63,693 nucleotides of DNA from GCA-2786165 sp964625775 (GCA_964625775.1 CAZVEH010000005.1:1-63693); one strand, 5' to 3'. Counted from the first letter of the stretch, positions 17,726 through 27,185 are shown. The notes: a model not told the origin generated them from the sequence alone. Program-made: numbers and translations.

Positions 17726-19399
17726 TCAATTTTTCAATATTTCTTTAAAGAGCAGCGTGAGATTTTCTTTTGGAACGCAAATAAATTCACCTCTTTTAAT
17801 GGCATATTTTTCTATGAGTGGAGCAGGTAATGTCGTGGATCGTACCACGATACCACCTGGGTTAAATTTATTCAAAAATTGATGTAAAAAAGACCGGTCA
17901 TTTCCATAAAACAAATAACTATATGCCAAGGGATATTTGTTTTTTTGAAAATAAAAATAAGTGAGATCATCAATAATGAGGTTTTGTGCTTTTTTTACAT
18001 CAATATGACATAAGGACGCTAATTTACTTAATTCATTGTTTATTGAATCATAATCATATTTTACAAGGGAAATGCTTGGGCCATAAAACCCTTCTTTAAG
18101 AGGTGGTTCGTATCGTTGAATGAGGAAATACAGAGAAGCTGTCCCGAACAATAAAAAATAACAAATGACGACATAAAAATACATTCGTTTCAACAAAAAG
18201 GGTAAGTGATTTGCAATAAGAATAATAAAAGCGATTACCAAAAGGGACCATAAAAACCCAGCATCATACCAATTTTTACATTGATTGATGCTTACATTAA
18301 TCACAGCACATCCTAGTATAACTAAGACCAATAAATGGTCCGTCACTATTTTTTTATGTTTTATCAAGTCTCTCACATAAAAAACTATGCCTGATGTGAG
18401 TGTAAAAAAGAAAATAGCCCAATAATTGATGGTAATGAGTGTATTCATCCATACTAACTTTCTGCTCATGGTGATTGGTGGCAGATAATTGACTTGTGCG
18501 ATTGACTGAAAACTTATTCTATCTATTTCGATCTTATAGTCGGAGAGGTTATACTGTAAATCGTGTAAAAATTGGGTTGGGTTTTTGATGATATTTGAAA
18601 AATTAATGGAAAACCCCGAGAGCATCTGACTGACTTCTATAGAGTTACTACAATCCAAAGTCGCTAACCTAAGATAATAGTTGGCAAAAATAATAGCTGT
18701 TAGTGCAAAAAAAAGACCTGTAAAAATGTACTTATTATTAAATCTGGAAAATAGACGCCACGCAACAATTAATAGTATAGGAACCAAAAGTAAAGTTTTG
18801 GGATGAAGATAGAGAAGCAGAGAGACACACATAAAGTAGCTCAGTGACATTATGATTTTTTTAGAACTACGCTCTGTGGGCTCTGAAAAAAGCAAGCATA
18901 TGATCATCAATAATATTAAGATTGTTTGTTCAGATCTCAACGTAATCAAAAAAAATGGTACTACGCCTACTTGCAGCAAAGCCAAGACAAGCCCCAGTGC
19001 AATGATAATAAACATTCGTTTTTGATTTGGCCGATCAAATGCAGCCAGATTTTTTTTACATAGTTTCATCGTTAGTAATAAAAAAACAAGCCAGCTTGAC
19101 ACGATACTTATGACGCGGAAGTTTTTTAAATTATAAATTTGTCCATGAAGTAGCCATTCAATACTGCTAGGAAAATACCATATTTTTGAATAGTATTGTG
19201 GCATAGCTTTACACATCGGCATCAAATTTGTTCTAATGGGAAAATCATATACCATACGTGAAAGTGCGAGTCTTTCGGCTACCTCATCAGGATAAATCGG
19301 AAATAGATAAATAGGGTATAATGCTCGAATATAGAAACATATCATTACGATTGAAAGAGCGCATGTCATTAAGAAAAAAAATCTATTACTCCTTGTCAT
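17726..19399 (-). CDS. Polytopic membrane protein, GT-C glycosyltransferase-like
   Basis: The 557-residue protein has about ten hydrophobic segments and a short soluble C-terminal domain. After the first membrane segment comes PIYPDEVAERLALSRM. An acidic DE pair in the first periplasmic loop is typical of GT-C enzymes (ArnT/GtrC/PMT-like) that take sugars from undecaprenyl phosphate. It follows wecE-rmlB-rmlA on the same strand. The inferred role is periplasmic transfer of a lipid-linked sugar, perhaps Fuc4N. A Wzy polymerase is the main alternative. Confidence 0.6.
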   Translation of the reverse strand: MTRSNRFFFLMTCALSIVMICFYIRALYPIYLFPIYPDEVAERLALSRMVYDFPIRTNLMPMCKAMPQYYSKIWYFPSSIEWLLHGQIYNLKNFRVISIVSSWLVFLLLTMKLCKKNLAAFDRPNQKRMFIIIALGLVLALLQVGVVPFFLITLRSEQTILILLMIICLLFSEPTERSSKKIIMSLSYFMCVSLLLYLHPKTLLLVPILLIVAWRLFSRFNNKYIFTGLFFALTAIIFANYYLRLATLDCSNSIEVSQMLSGFSINFSNIIKNPTQFLHDLQYNLSDYKIEIDRISFQSIAQVNYLPPITMSRKLVWMNTLITINYWAIFFFTLTSGIVFYVRDLIKHKKIVTDHLLVLVILGCAVINVSINQCKNWYDAGFLWSLLVIAFIILIANHLPFLLKRMYFYVVICYFLLFGTASLYFLIQRYEPPLKEGFYGPSISLVKYDYDSINNELSKLASLCHIDVKKAQNLIIDDLTYFYFQKNKYPLAYSYLFYGNDRSFLHQFLNKFNPGGIVVRSTTLPAPLIEKYAIKRGEFICVPKENLTLLFKEILKN

Positions 19400-19447
19400 T
19401 CATATCCTTGATAGTGATGCATTGGTTCAATGCATTATTTACTAACT

Positions 19448-20575
19448 CTAGAGGATCTCATCTATGAGCGAAATAATTTTATTTTGTTGAACCTGAGTTA
19501 ATCCCACCCAGAGAGGTAGACGAATCAGTTGCTGAGATTGTCTATTTGTTACCTCTAAAAGACCGTGTGTACGACAATATTTCTGCCCGGCGGGCGATGA
19601 ATGCAAAGGTACATAATGTGATGTTGCATGCACATCGTTTTGTTTCAGTGCATGCAGCACAGCTTGGCGATCCGCCTTAGGATTCAGTAAAATGTAATAC
19701 ATATGGGCATTGTGTTGCGCGCCGTTTGGGATTATGGGGCGGCGTAATGCTCCCCGAGCTTCTAAAGATTCCAATAGGGTATGGTAATAATCCCAAATCT
19801 TTAACCGTTGCTGAGTAATGAGTTCGGCTTTTTCAAATTGCGCATACAAAAAAGCTGCTGTCAGTTCTCCAGGGAGGAAGGAAGAACCGGCTTCTTGCCA
19901 GGTATATTTGTCTATTTCGCCTTTCAGGAAACTACTCCGATCAGTGCCTTTTTCCCATATGATCGTAGCACGTGAGGCCAATTGTTCGTCATTAACCAGT
20001 ATCGCTCCCCCCTCACCTGAGATCACATTTTTGGTGCCATGAAAACTAAGCGCACCTAGATCACCAAAACTACCGAGAGCTCTACCATAATAACTGGCCA
20101 TAATGGCTTGCGCGGCATCTTCGATGACAGGTAGCTTATAGTGGTTTGCAAGATCCATGATGGTATGCATTTCACAAGCTACTCCGGCATAATGTACAGG
20201 TACTATGGCTTTGGTTCTGGGTGTGATGGCTGCTTCGATAAGATGTTCATTGATATTTAGTGTATCTTCTCGAATATCAATAAACACTGGAATGCCACCG
20301 CGTAATACAAATGCATTTGCAGTAGAGACAAATGTGTAAGAGGGCATAATGATTTCGTCGCCTGGTTCAATATCACATATGAGTGCAGCCATTTCAAGAG
20401 CTGCAGTACATGAATGCGTCAACAAGGCTTTTGAGCAATTGGTGTTGGCTTCAAGCCAATTGTGACAACGCTTCGTAAATAAGCCATCACCCGATATTGT
20501 GTTGTAAGATACAGCTTCGGCAAGATAAGAGAGTTCATTACCTGAGATATAAAGTCGATTGAACGGTATATTCAT
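19448..20575 (-). CDS. wecE: dTDP-4-amino-4,6-dideoxygalactose transaminase
   Basis: This 375-residue DegT/DnrJ/EryC1 aminotransferase converts dTDP-4-keto-6-deoxyglucose to dTDP-Fuc4N using glutamate. The resemblance to E. coli WecE/RffA is detailed: SGDGLFTKRC, LLTHSCTAALEMAAL, MPSYTFVSTANAFVLRGG, VPVHYAGVACEM. The PLP lysine is K182 (FHGTKNVISGEGG). It starts 2 bases after the rmlB stop. No WecD-type N-acetyltransferase is seen, so the amino sugar may be used un-acetylated or be modified by another enzyme. Confidence 0.92.
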   Translation of the reverse strand: MNIPFNRLYISGNELSYLAEAVSYNTISGDGLFTKRCHNWLEANTNCSKALLTHSCTAALEMAALICDIEPGDEIIMPSYTFVSTANAFVLRGGIPVFIDIREDTLNINEHLIEAAITPRTKAIVPVHYAGVACEMHTIMDLANHYKLPVIEDAAQAIMASYYGRALGSFGDLGALSFHGTKNVISGEGGAILVNDEQLASRATIIWEKGTDRSSFLKGEIDKYTWQEAGSSFLPGELTAAFLYAQFEKAELITQQRLKIWDYYHTLLESLEARGALRRPIIPNGAQHNAHMYYILLNPKADRQAVLHALKQNDVHATSHYVPLHSSPAGQKYCRTHGLLEVTNRQSQQLIRLPLWVGLTQVQQNKIISLIDEIL

Positions 20576-20577
20576 AT

Positions 20578-21630
20578 CTATTGCTCACCAAATAAGTAGC
20601 TGTCTATTGCTTGAATTTGTGTTCCAGCATAAAATTTGATGGTATGTTCTATTCCTGTTGTAAAATCGATTTTGGGGTGCCAACCTAATTCGGTTCTTAT
20701 TTTAGTGTCATCAAGCGCATAGCGAAAATCGTGGCCTTTTCTATCGCCAATGAATTCAATCAGGGATGTATAAGATTGGGTTTGCGGTATTAATCGGTCC
20801 ATTTTTTTACAAATCATATGCGCCACTGCAATATTGGATAGTTCATTGTGGCCGGCAATATTGTAGCATTCACCAATATTTCCCTGAGTTAAAATAATTT
20901 GGATTGCTTGGCAATGATCATTCACATATATCCAGTCTCTGATATTTTCTCCGTTGCCGTAAATCGAGATGCGCCGATGATTGAGGCAGCAAGAAATGAT
21001 ATTAGGAATAAGCTTTTCTGTATGTTGGTATAATCCATAGTTGTTTGTGCAGTAGCTTAAAACAACAGGTAATTGGTATGTTTGAAAATAGGCTCGAATC
21101 AAATGATCAGCGCCTGCTTTTGATGCAGAGTAAGGTGAGTTTGGCGTATATTTGTCAGTCTCAGTGAAGGGTTTTTCGTCTAATTCTAAACTACCAAATA
21201 CCTCGTCCGTAGATACATGATAAAAACGACAAAGAGATGCAGACAAATGGAATTGCTTTTCCCAGTATTGTCTTGCAGATTCTAAAATAACGTAAGTGCC
21301 TTTGACATTGGTATCCACAAATACTGATGGATCCGTAATAGAGCGATCAACATGGCTTTCGGCGGCAAAATGGACGATTGTGTCGATCATATATTGCGCT
21401 AATATGTGATCCAGTAGATTTTTATCAAGTATATCACCTTTGATAAATTGATATCGATGTTGATTAGGTAGGTGCTCTAAGTTTTTGATATTCGCAGCAT
21501 AAGTTAAACTATCATAATTAATGATACGAATATCACTCTGGTTATCCGATAAAATTTGATGAATATAATTTGATCCGATAAAACCACTTCCACCCGTGAC
21601 TAAAATATTACGTGGCACATAGTTGCTCAT
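20578..21630 (-). CDS. rmlB: dTDP-glucose 4,6-dehydratase
   Basis: This 350-residue enzyme of the extended SDR family makes dTDP-4-keto-6-deoxyglucose. Visible are VTGGSGFIGSNY, HFAAESHVDRSI, the STDEVFGSL catalytic segment and YSASK. No rmlC or rmlD is present, so the product is drained by WecE rather than turned into rhamnose. The start overlaps the rmlA stop by 4 bases. Confidence 0.95.
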   Translation of the reverse strand: MSNYVPRNILVTGGSGFIGSNYIHQILSDNQSDIRIINYDSLTYAANIKNLEHLPNQHRYQFIKGDILDKNLLDHILAQYMIDTIVHFAAESHVDRSITDPSVFVDTNVKGTYVILESARQYWEKQFHLSASLCRFYHVSTDEVFGSLELDEKPFTETDKYTPNSPYSASKAGADHLIRAYFQTYQLPVVLSYCTNNYGLYQHTEKLIPNIISCCLNHRRISIYGNGENIRDWIYVNDHCQAIQIILTQGNIGECYNIAGHNELSNIAVAHMICKKMDRLIPQTQSYTSLIEFIGDRKGHDFRYALDDTKIRTELGWHPKIDFTTGIEHTIKFYAGTQIQAIDSYLFGEQ

Positions 21631-22547
21631 AATTGGGTATCCTCCGTACTAAATGAGGAAAATTGTAGATGTTGTTTTAACAACAAGGACGACAAATAAG
21701 CGGCATAATCGCAGCGGCCCATTTTTTGCGTAAGATGCTCTAATTGTTCGTCATTAATGTAGTGATGCCGCCATGCAATTTCTTCCGGGCAGTATACTTT
21801 TAACCCCTGTCGTTCTTCTAACGAATGAAAAAAATTAGCTGCATCTAACAAGGATGTAGGGGTTCCTGCATCTAACCACGCCATGCCTCGCCCCAGCAAA
21901 CGAGCTTTTAAACTGTTGTTTTTTAAATACAGAGCGTTAATATCGGTGATTTCTAATTCGTTGCGTTTTGAGCGAGTGATTGATTTGGCATAGTCGATGA
22001 CATGGTTATCATAGAAATATAGACCGATTACTGCATAATTTGATTTAGGATGTTCAGGTTTTTCTTCAATATTGATAACTTGACCCTTGTGATCAAAATC
22101 GAGGATACCATACCGTGTTGGATCTTTAACCATATATCCAAAAATTGTAGCGCCTTCCTTTTGAGATGTCGCGGAGACTAATATATTTTGTAATCCATCA
22201 CCGTATAGTATGTTATCACCTAGGACAAGGCTCACTGTATCATTGCCGATAAATTTTTCCGCCAAAATAAATGCTTGTGCAATACCTTCGGGCTGTTCTT
22301 GAATAGCATAGTCAATCGATAATCCCCATTGACTGCCATCATGAAGTAATCGTCGATAATTCACTATATCCAGCCTGCTGGAGATGACTAGAATTTCACG
22401 TATTCCAGCTAGCATTAATAAGGACAGAGAATAGTAGATCATCGGCTTATCGTAAACATGAAGTAAATGCTTACTTGTAGAGTAGGTAGATGGGTATAGC
22501 CGTGTGCCGGAACCCCCTGCTAAAACAATTCCTTTTCTCTTGCTCAT
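21627..22547 (-). CDS. rmlA: Glucose-1-phosphate thymidylyltransferase
   Basis: This 306-residue enzyme forms dTDP-glucose from dTTP and glucose-1-phosphate. It has the LAGGSGTRLYPST signature, the KHLLHVYDKPMIYY block, LVLGDNILYG and the IEEKPEHPKSNYAVIGLYFYD motif of RmlA/RffH. It starts the rmlA-rmlB-wecE run on the minus strand. Confidence 0.95.
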   Translation of the reverse strand: MSKRKGIVLAGGSGTRLYPSTYSTSKHLLHVYDKPMIYYSLSLLMLAGIREILVISSRLDIVNYRRLLHDGSQWGLSIDYAIQEQPEGIAQAFILAEKFIGNDTVSLVLGDNILYGDGLQNILVSATSQKEGATIFGYMVKDPTRYGILDFDHKGQVINIEEKPEHPKSNYAVIGLYFYDNHVIDYAKSITRSKRNELEITDINALYLKNNSLKARLLGRGMAWLDAGTPTSLLDAANFFHSLEERQGLKVYCPEEIAWRHHYINDEQLEHLTQKMGRCDYAAYLSSLLLKQHLQFSSFSTEDTQL

Positions 22548-22642
22548 CGTTAAAACACGTCCTTGATGATGGACCTATTGTCCATTTTTAGGGTATATAC
22601 TATCATTAAGGATGTGTTTTTCAAAAACATTTAGAGCGTATC

Positions 22643-23023
22643 TCAACTGCGAGAAATGATGTATGTACCAAATACAATAAATAAGATACCTACCGTTCTT
22701 TGTGCTGTGATCGGTTCATTCAATAGCATACTACTTAATAGATATACAAGCACAAAATTTAAGCTCATAAATGGATAAGCATGCCCAAGTTCAAACTTAG
22801 TCATGGCTCCCATCCATGCCAACGAAGCTAAGAAAGCTGCAGCGAACGTTGATAAAACCCACGTATCCATGAACACATGCACAATGAATTTAAATTTATC
22901 ATGCATGGTCTGAGGAAGTTGGCCATACAAGCCCATTCGCCATTTAAGCATTAATTGCGCATAGACTGTAAATGCTATCGTTGTGGCAATATAAAAATAA
23001 TCGCTTAAGCAAGGAGGCATCAC
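22643..23023 (-). CDS. Small four-helix EamA/SMR-like membrane protein, possible lipid-linked sugar flippase subunit
   Basis: The 126-residue protein has four hydrophobic segments. The drug/metabolite transporter pattern is visible: YAQLMLKW near TM1, AYPFMSLNFVLV in TM3, and LNEPITAQRTVGILFIVFGTYIIS before TM4. Small proteins of this family (ArnE/ArnF-like) can flip undecaprenyl-phosphate-linked aminosugars. Its place upstream of the Fuc4N genes and on the same strand as the GT-C-like protein fits that role. A generic SMR exporter cannot be excluded. Confidence 0.65.
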   Translation of the reverse strand: MMPPCLSDYFYIATTIAFTVYAQLMLKWRMGLYGQLPQTMHDKFKFIVHVFMDTWVLSTFAAAFLASLAWMGAMTKFELGHAYPFMSLNFVLVYLLSSMLLNEPITAQRTVGILFIVFGTYIISRS

Positions 23024-23120
23024 TTTTCCTAGATGACTTTTTTAGGGTAAGAGATAATGACAAAAAACAAATTATTACACAACCGTCGCGTCATCAATGA
23101 CAGGGATGTAAGACCAATCA

Positions 23121-23149
23121 TTGACAATTGTTGCTACGCATACTAGTTT
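23121..23149 (+). promoter_or_regulatory. Candidate sigma-70 promoter for the second 2OG oxygenase operon
   Basis: A perfect -35 TTGACA (23121-23126) is followed after 17 bases by a weak -10 TAGTTT (23144-23149). It would start transcription about 20 bases before the chosen ATG at 23175, and it argues against the upstream TTG start at 23121. It is the only TTGACA-17 arrangement in this divergent spacer. Confidence 0.4.
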
Positions 23150-23174
23150 TAGGCACCTAAAACCAAAAGGGTTC

Positions 23175-23960
23175 ATGCACATGTTAAAAGCCCGGAATTT
23201 GTTACATATCAATTACACAGACTCTATCCTTGAAGATATGACGCTTATCCATAGTCTTCGAAATAATATTATAGATGGCGATGTGGTTATTATGAAAAAT
23301 GTACTTAAACCGAGCTTGATAAAGGATGTAAAAAATTATCTGATGAATCTTGGCAGGAATTCAATGCCAAATTATCAACCTCTCACAGAAGGTGTAATGA
23401 ATCATCATCGGGTGAATATTTGGGATGACAGATCGTATGTCAAAGGATGCTTCCACCAATTTTCTTTTTTTCCTTGGAATCAAGATGTGTTTAATTTTTT
23501 CGACATTACTCGTAATATTTTTTTCTTGAAAAACTTGATCAACAATCAACCTAAGGATAGATTTATCAAACCGGAGAACGGTTGTGCCGTACGCTTATCT
23601 TTTCAATTTTATCCCAGAGGCACAGGCGGTATGAATAAGCATTGTGATCCGGTTGATCACCACCAGCTCACTGTGCCAACTTTGGTCATGTCGCAACGAG
23701 GAGTAGATTATGAAACGGGTGGCGTGTATGTTGAAAATAAAAATGGGGTACTTGTTTTTATAGAGGATGAATGTGACATAGGTGATGTAATTTTATTTAA
23801 TGCTCAGATACCACATGGCGTGAAAATGATAGATGAACATAAAGAGATTGACTGGCTTAGTTTTGAAGGCCGATGGATGATGATTTTTGCCACCAATAAA
23901 TTATCCACGAATCAAGCAGTAGCGAATGCAATAGACTTGGAAATCAATATAACAAGATAA
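23175..23960 (+). CDS. 2-oxoglutarate/Fe(II)-dependent dioxygenase-like protein (second)
   Basis: From the ATG at 23175 (or 23181) the protein has about 261 residues. The C-terminal half has the beta-helix signature RLSFQFYPRGTGGMNKHCDP with H156-x-D158. The distal H214 is in IPHGV, and R233 (EGRWMM) is in the 2OG-anchoring position. It resembles the first oxygenase in layout but not closely in sequence. It heads the plus-strand run ending with ATP-grasp, aldolase and amidohydrolase genes, so its substrate is probably an intermediate or product of that module. The specific reaction is unknown. Confidence 0.72.
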   Translation: MHMLKARNLLHINYTDSILEDMTLIHSLRNNIIDGDVVIMKNVLKPSLIKDVKNYLMNLGRNSMPNYQPLTEGVMNHHRVNIWDDRSYVKGCFHQFSFFPWNQDVFNFFDITRNIFFLKNLINNQPKDRFIKPENGCAVRLSFQFYPRGTGGMNKHCDPVDHHQLTVPTLVMSQRGVDYETGGVYVENKNGVLVFIEDECDIGDVILFNAQIPHGVKMIDEHKEIDWLSFEGRWMMIFATNKLSTNQAVANAIDLEINITR

Positions 23961-23992
23961 ATGTTTTTTTAGAAAAAGCCACGGAGAATGAT

Positions 23993-25213
23993 ATGGCTGC
24001 AAGTAATTATCAAGCAGAAGTTAATAAGAGCAAAAAAAACAAAATCCTGATTTTAGGTGCAGGCAGTTGGCAAGTACCTTGGCTTGCAAAAGCCAGAGAG
24101 CTTGGGTTTATTGTGTATGCAACTGATTGGTCTGAAACTGCAGAAGGTCGGAATATTCCCCATTATTTTTCTCCTATTAATCTTCGGGATAAAGAGGCTA
24201 CTCTAAATTATGCTAGGCAACATAAGATAGATGCGATTTTTACTTCAGCAGATATTGGCGTGCAAACGGCTGCTTATGTTGCGGCACACATGGGGTTGCC
24301 CTATCATTCTGAAGCATTAGCCTATTGCGCCACTAATAAATTCGCAATGCGAGAAAAAGCCAGAAATCTTGGTCTGGGTGGGCCTCATTATCAATTGGTT
24401 GATCATGTAAACGATGCTCGAATTGCTGCTGACGAATTGGGATTCCCTCTTATTATCAAGCCAGTAGATAATTTTTCAAGTAAGGGCGTACGTATCGTAA
24501 ATAACCAAAGTGAACTGGAGCAGATTTTTCAGCATAGTTTGGAATTTTCTTTTGAAAAAAAGGTCCTTTTGGAAGAATTTATGATAGGCACTGAAGGTTC
24601 TGTGGAAGCTTTAATCAAGGATGGTATTGCCCATATCATGGGCATCAGTGAAAAACAAAAATCACCTATGCCTTATCGTTACGATATATTACTAGAATAT
24701 CCAGGAAATTATTGTTCTAACCAATTGAAAATGATAGAAGTATTTATTCAAACCTTGGTGACAGGGTTTGAAATTCAAAGTGGAATTATTCATGTCGAAA
24801 TCATGATAACGCAAGACGATGTACGATTAATTGAATTTGCAATTCGAGGATGCGGTAGTAAAATCGTGACTCATTTGATGCCGGCTCTGACCCAGTATGA
24901 TGTGATGGCTTATGTATTGTGGAATGCTTTTGGTATTCGTCATCCGATCCAATTTTCAAAAAATTATTGTGGATTGTTACAATTTATTATGTTGCCTAAA
25001 GGACGCATCAAACGTATTGATGGGGAAGAGTCTATCAAAACAATGCCTGGTGTCTTGGACTTTCTGATTGAACGTAAGGTTGGAGATGTTATTGGTGATA
25101 TAGAAGATGGCAGAAGTCGCCCCGGGTATTTATTGGCATACTCCACAAAAACAGAAGAGCTGCAACAAATCGTGCAGCATGCGTTGGCCACAATGACAGT
25201 TGAGTACGAATAA
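23993..25213 (+). CDS. ATP-grasp family ligase
   Basis: The 406-residue protein has an N-terminal pre-ATP-grasp Rossmann-like domain (ILILGAGSWQVPWLAKAREL). The ATP-grasp core follows, with PLIIKPVDNFSSKGVRIV, the VLLEEFMIGTEGSVEAL strand and a C-terminal IEFAIRGCGSKIVTH metal region. ATP-grasp enzymes join a carboxylate to an amine, thiol or other nucleophile through an acylphosphate. GGAG precedes the ATG. Its stop overlaps the aldolase start (TAATG), implying coupling. Amide formation on a glycan precursor is a reasonable guess, not shown. Confidence 0.82.
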   Translation: MAASNYQAEVNKSKKNKILILGAGSWQVPWLAKARELGFIVYATDWSETAEGRNIPHYFSPINLRDKEATLNYARQHKIDAIFTSADIGVQTAAYVAAHMGLPYHSEALAYCATNKFAMREKARNLGLGGPHYQLVDHVNDARIAADELGFPLIIKPVDNFSSKGVRIVNNQSELEQIFQHSLEFSFEKKVLLEEFMIGTEGSVEALIKDGIAHIMGISEKQKSPMPYRYDILLEYPGNYCSNQLKMIEVFIQTLVTGFEIQSGIIHVEIMITQDDVRLIEFAIRGCGSKIVTHLMPALTQYDVMAYVLWNAFGIRHPIQFSKNYCGLLQFIMLPKGRIKRIDGEESIKTMPGVLDFLIERKVGDVIGDIEDGRSRPGYLLAYSTKTEELQQIVQHALATMTVEYE

Positions 25214-26250
25214 TGGTTGAAATTTTAGATTGCACTATCCGTGATGGTAGTTACGTTATAGATAATAATTGGACGGCTGCTGACATCAAGTCGATAACCC
25301 ACGGGTTGGTCGAATGTGGGTTTCAATATATTGAAGTTGGGCCAGGCATAGGTCTTGGTGCCCATCGAAAAAATGTAAAATCCATTTGTACAGACGAGGA
25401 ATATGTGAGGTTTGCCGCGGAGGCTAAGCAAACCTCTAAAATTGGTGTCTTTTTTATCCCGGAGATTGGAACGCTGGAAGATATAAAATTATTCGCTGTT
25501 TGGGGTGGCGATTTTATTCGGATAGGTGCCGATGTTTCAAAAAGTGATGTTGCCAAAAAATACATTGAATATGCACGTGAACTAGGGTTAGAAGTCGGAT
25601 TCAATTTTATGAAATCTTACGCGGTTTCTCCCTTTGAGTTATGTAAGAGAGCGACACGTATTCAACAGTATGGTGCGCAGATGATTTCATTGGTCGACAG
25701 CGCAGGAGGGATGTTACCCAAAGAAGTAGGACATTATATGAGCTTGCTTCGCGAAAGCATTGATGTGCGTCTAGGCTTCCATGGCCATAATAATTTATTA
25801 TTGGCCAATGCTAATAGTATTGCTGCCATTGAAAATGGCGCTGATATCATTGATGCTACTTTGATGGGAATGGGTAGAGGTGCAGGGAATGCACAGACGG
25901 AAACAATGCTTGTTATTCTGAAAAAAATGGGGCTTGATACTCACATTAATCCCATGCAAGCTGCTGCAATAAGTCAGGCCTATATTGTACCTAAGACAAA
26001 CAGATTGAAAGGTTCGGATGATCTGCAGCTGGTGATGGGGGATGCTTTGTTTCACGATGCATTTTTAGATCAAATCACCCAAATTGCTATGACACACCAT
26101 ATCGATTATCGAACACTTATTATGCAAGTTAGTAAGATCAACAAAGAAAATCCTTCCTCAGAGTTAATGGATAACATTGCCCAAAATATTCGATTAGGCA
26201 AAGATCCTTATGTTCCTGCACCCAAGTTTTATCATAAGGAAATGAAATAA
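25213..26250 (+). CDS. HMGL-like aldolase, related to 4-hydroxy-2-oxovalerate aldolase
   Basis: The 345-residue TIM-barrel enzyme begins with ILDCTIRDGSY (the catalytic arginine-aspartate motif of HMG-CoA lyase/isopropylmalate synthase/DmpG). It contains the metal-binding GFHGHNNLLLANANS and the GMGRGAGNAQTE loop, both close to DmpG. DmpG normally pairs with acetaldehyde dehydrogenase DmpF. Here an unrecognised protein of similar size takes that place. The enzyme probably makes or breaks a C-C bond next to a 2-keto acid such as pyruvate. The context is a surface-glycan locus rather than aromatic degradation. Confidence 0.82.
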   Translation: MVEILDCTIRDGSYVIDNNWTAADIKSITHGLVECGFQYIEVGPGIGLGAHRKNVKSICTDEEYVRFAAEAKQTSKIGVFFIPEIGTLEDIKLFAVWGGDFIRIGADVSKSDVAKKYIEYARELGLEVGFNFMKSYAVSPFELCKRATRIQQYGAQMISLVDSAGGMLPKEVGHYMSLLRESIDVRLGFHGHNNLLLANANSIAAIENGADIIDATLMGMGRGAGNAQTETMLVILKKMGLDTHINPMQAAAISQAYIVPKTNRLKGSDDLQLVMGDALFHDAFLDQITQIAMTHHIDYRTLIMQVSKINKENPSSELMDNIAQNIRLGKDPYVPAPKFYHKEMK

Positions 26251-26251
26251 G

Positions 26252-27178
26252 ATGTTGTATATTAAGACGGTTTTTTCTGAACGAATTGCGACAATGTTGA
26301 AATTAGTTGAACAAACCAATAAAGGCTCAGTATTGGTTATTCAACAATTCCCTATTATCGATGATCACATGACAAAGATTCCAGAAGTTCGAGAGAGTAT
26401 ATCCAGCATTTTAGCATTCATAGAGCTGGGGGATGTGGCTATTTTTCACGAGATCATCGCCATGGCGGATGGTGTTTTTGACAATATTGTGCTTGACGTT
26501 GATATCAAACTTCCGATTTCACCTACACTATTACAATCAGCGACAAAAAATATTAAACAATCAAGATTGTTTACTTACAGCGATATTAATACTTGGGCGG
26601 ATTCTGCGTTACAATTCATTTTGCAAAGAGAAAAGATCTTGCATGGTAAAAGAATCAAATTGCTTGGCAGCGGATTGCTGTACGAGGCATTGCTGCACCG
26701 CCTGGCATTTTTTGGTGTAGAGTTTCTGATGAATGACTCAGATAATATAGAGGTGTTGATTGGAGCTCAGCTCAAGGGGGTCTCTACTGCGGATGATGTC
26801 GTGATGAAACTACATGAAAATGCCAGTCTTTATGATATTGGAATTGGAAATTTCAGTACTTCTTTGATTGATATGGCCGCTTCAAAGGGTCATGTGATCT
26901 ATCGAATAGACATTCGCGCAGGTATTTCTAGTCTTATTGTCAATATTTTAGAGACGGACTGCTTGATTCATAAAGTCATGGGACGCGCGCAAATAAAAGA
27001 TATTGAATTGGTTGCTGGAGGCATGATGGGTGGGAAAAATGCGATTATCATAGATCATATTAATCACCCGACCAATATTATTGGTGTTGCTGATGGCAAA
27101 GGAAATGTAAAAACCGATGTAGAGGCGAGTGATCATAAAAACATTGCGTTTGTTGAACGTTTAATTAAACAAATATAG
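26252..27178 (+). CDS. Unrecognised protein with a Rossmann-like central segment
   Basis: I do not recognise this 308-residue family. The N-terminal half is acidic and soluble. Around residue 135 the segment KRIKLLGSGLLYEALLHRLAFFGV looks like a beta-alpha nucleotide-binding turn. The C-terminal half has a glycine-rich ELVAGGMMGGKNAIIIDH block that looks conserved. It starts one base after the aldolase stop. Its position beside a DmpG-like aldolase raises the idea of a channelling partner or a dehydrogenase, but the acylating aldehyde dehydrogenase cysteine motif is not visible. Function is open. Confidence 0.6.
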   Translation: MLYIKTVFSERIATMLKLVEQTNKGSVLVIQQFPIIDDHMTKIPEVRESISSILAFIELGDVAIFHEIIAMADGVFDNIVLDVDIKLPISPTLLQSATKNIKQSRLFTYSDINTWADSALQFILQREKILHGKRIKLLGSGLLYEALLHRLAFFGVEFLMNDSDNIEVLIGAQLKGVSTADDVVMKLHENASLYDIGIGNFSTSLIDMAASKGHVIYRIDIRAGISSLIVNILETDCLIHKVMGRAQIKDIELVAGGMMGGKNAIIIDHINHPTNIIGVADGKGNVKTDVEASDHKNIAFVERLIKQI

Positions 27179-27185
27179 GATGATA

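Noticed and set aside
17670..17882. Plus-strand frame overlapping the ends of the first oxygenase and the GT-C-like gene
   Set aside because: Shadow frame across the 3' ends of two convergent genes, with no homology.
23121..23174. TTG-initiated extension of the second 2OG oxygenase
   Set aside because: The TTG is part of a perfect TTGACA -35 box and the extra residues are not family-like.
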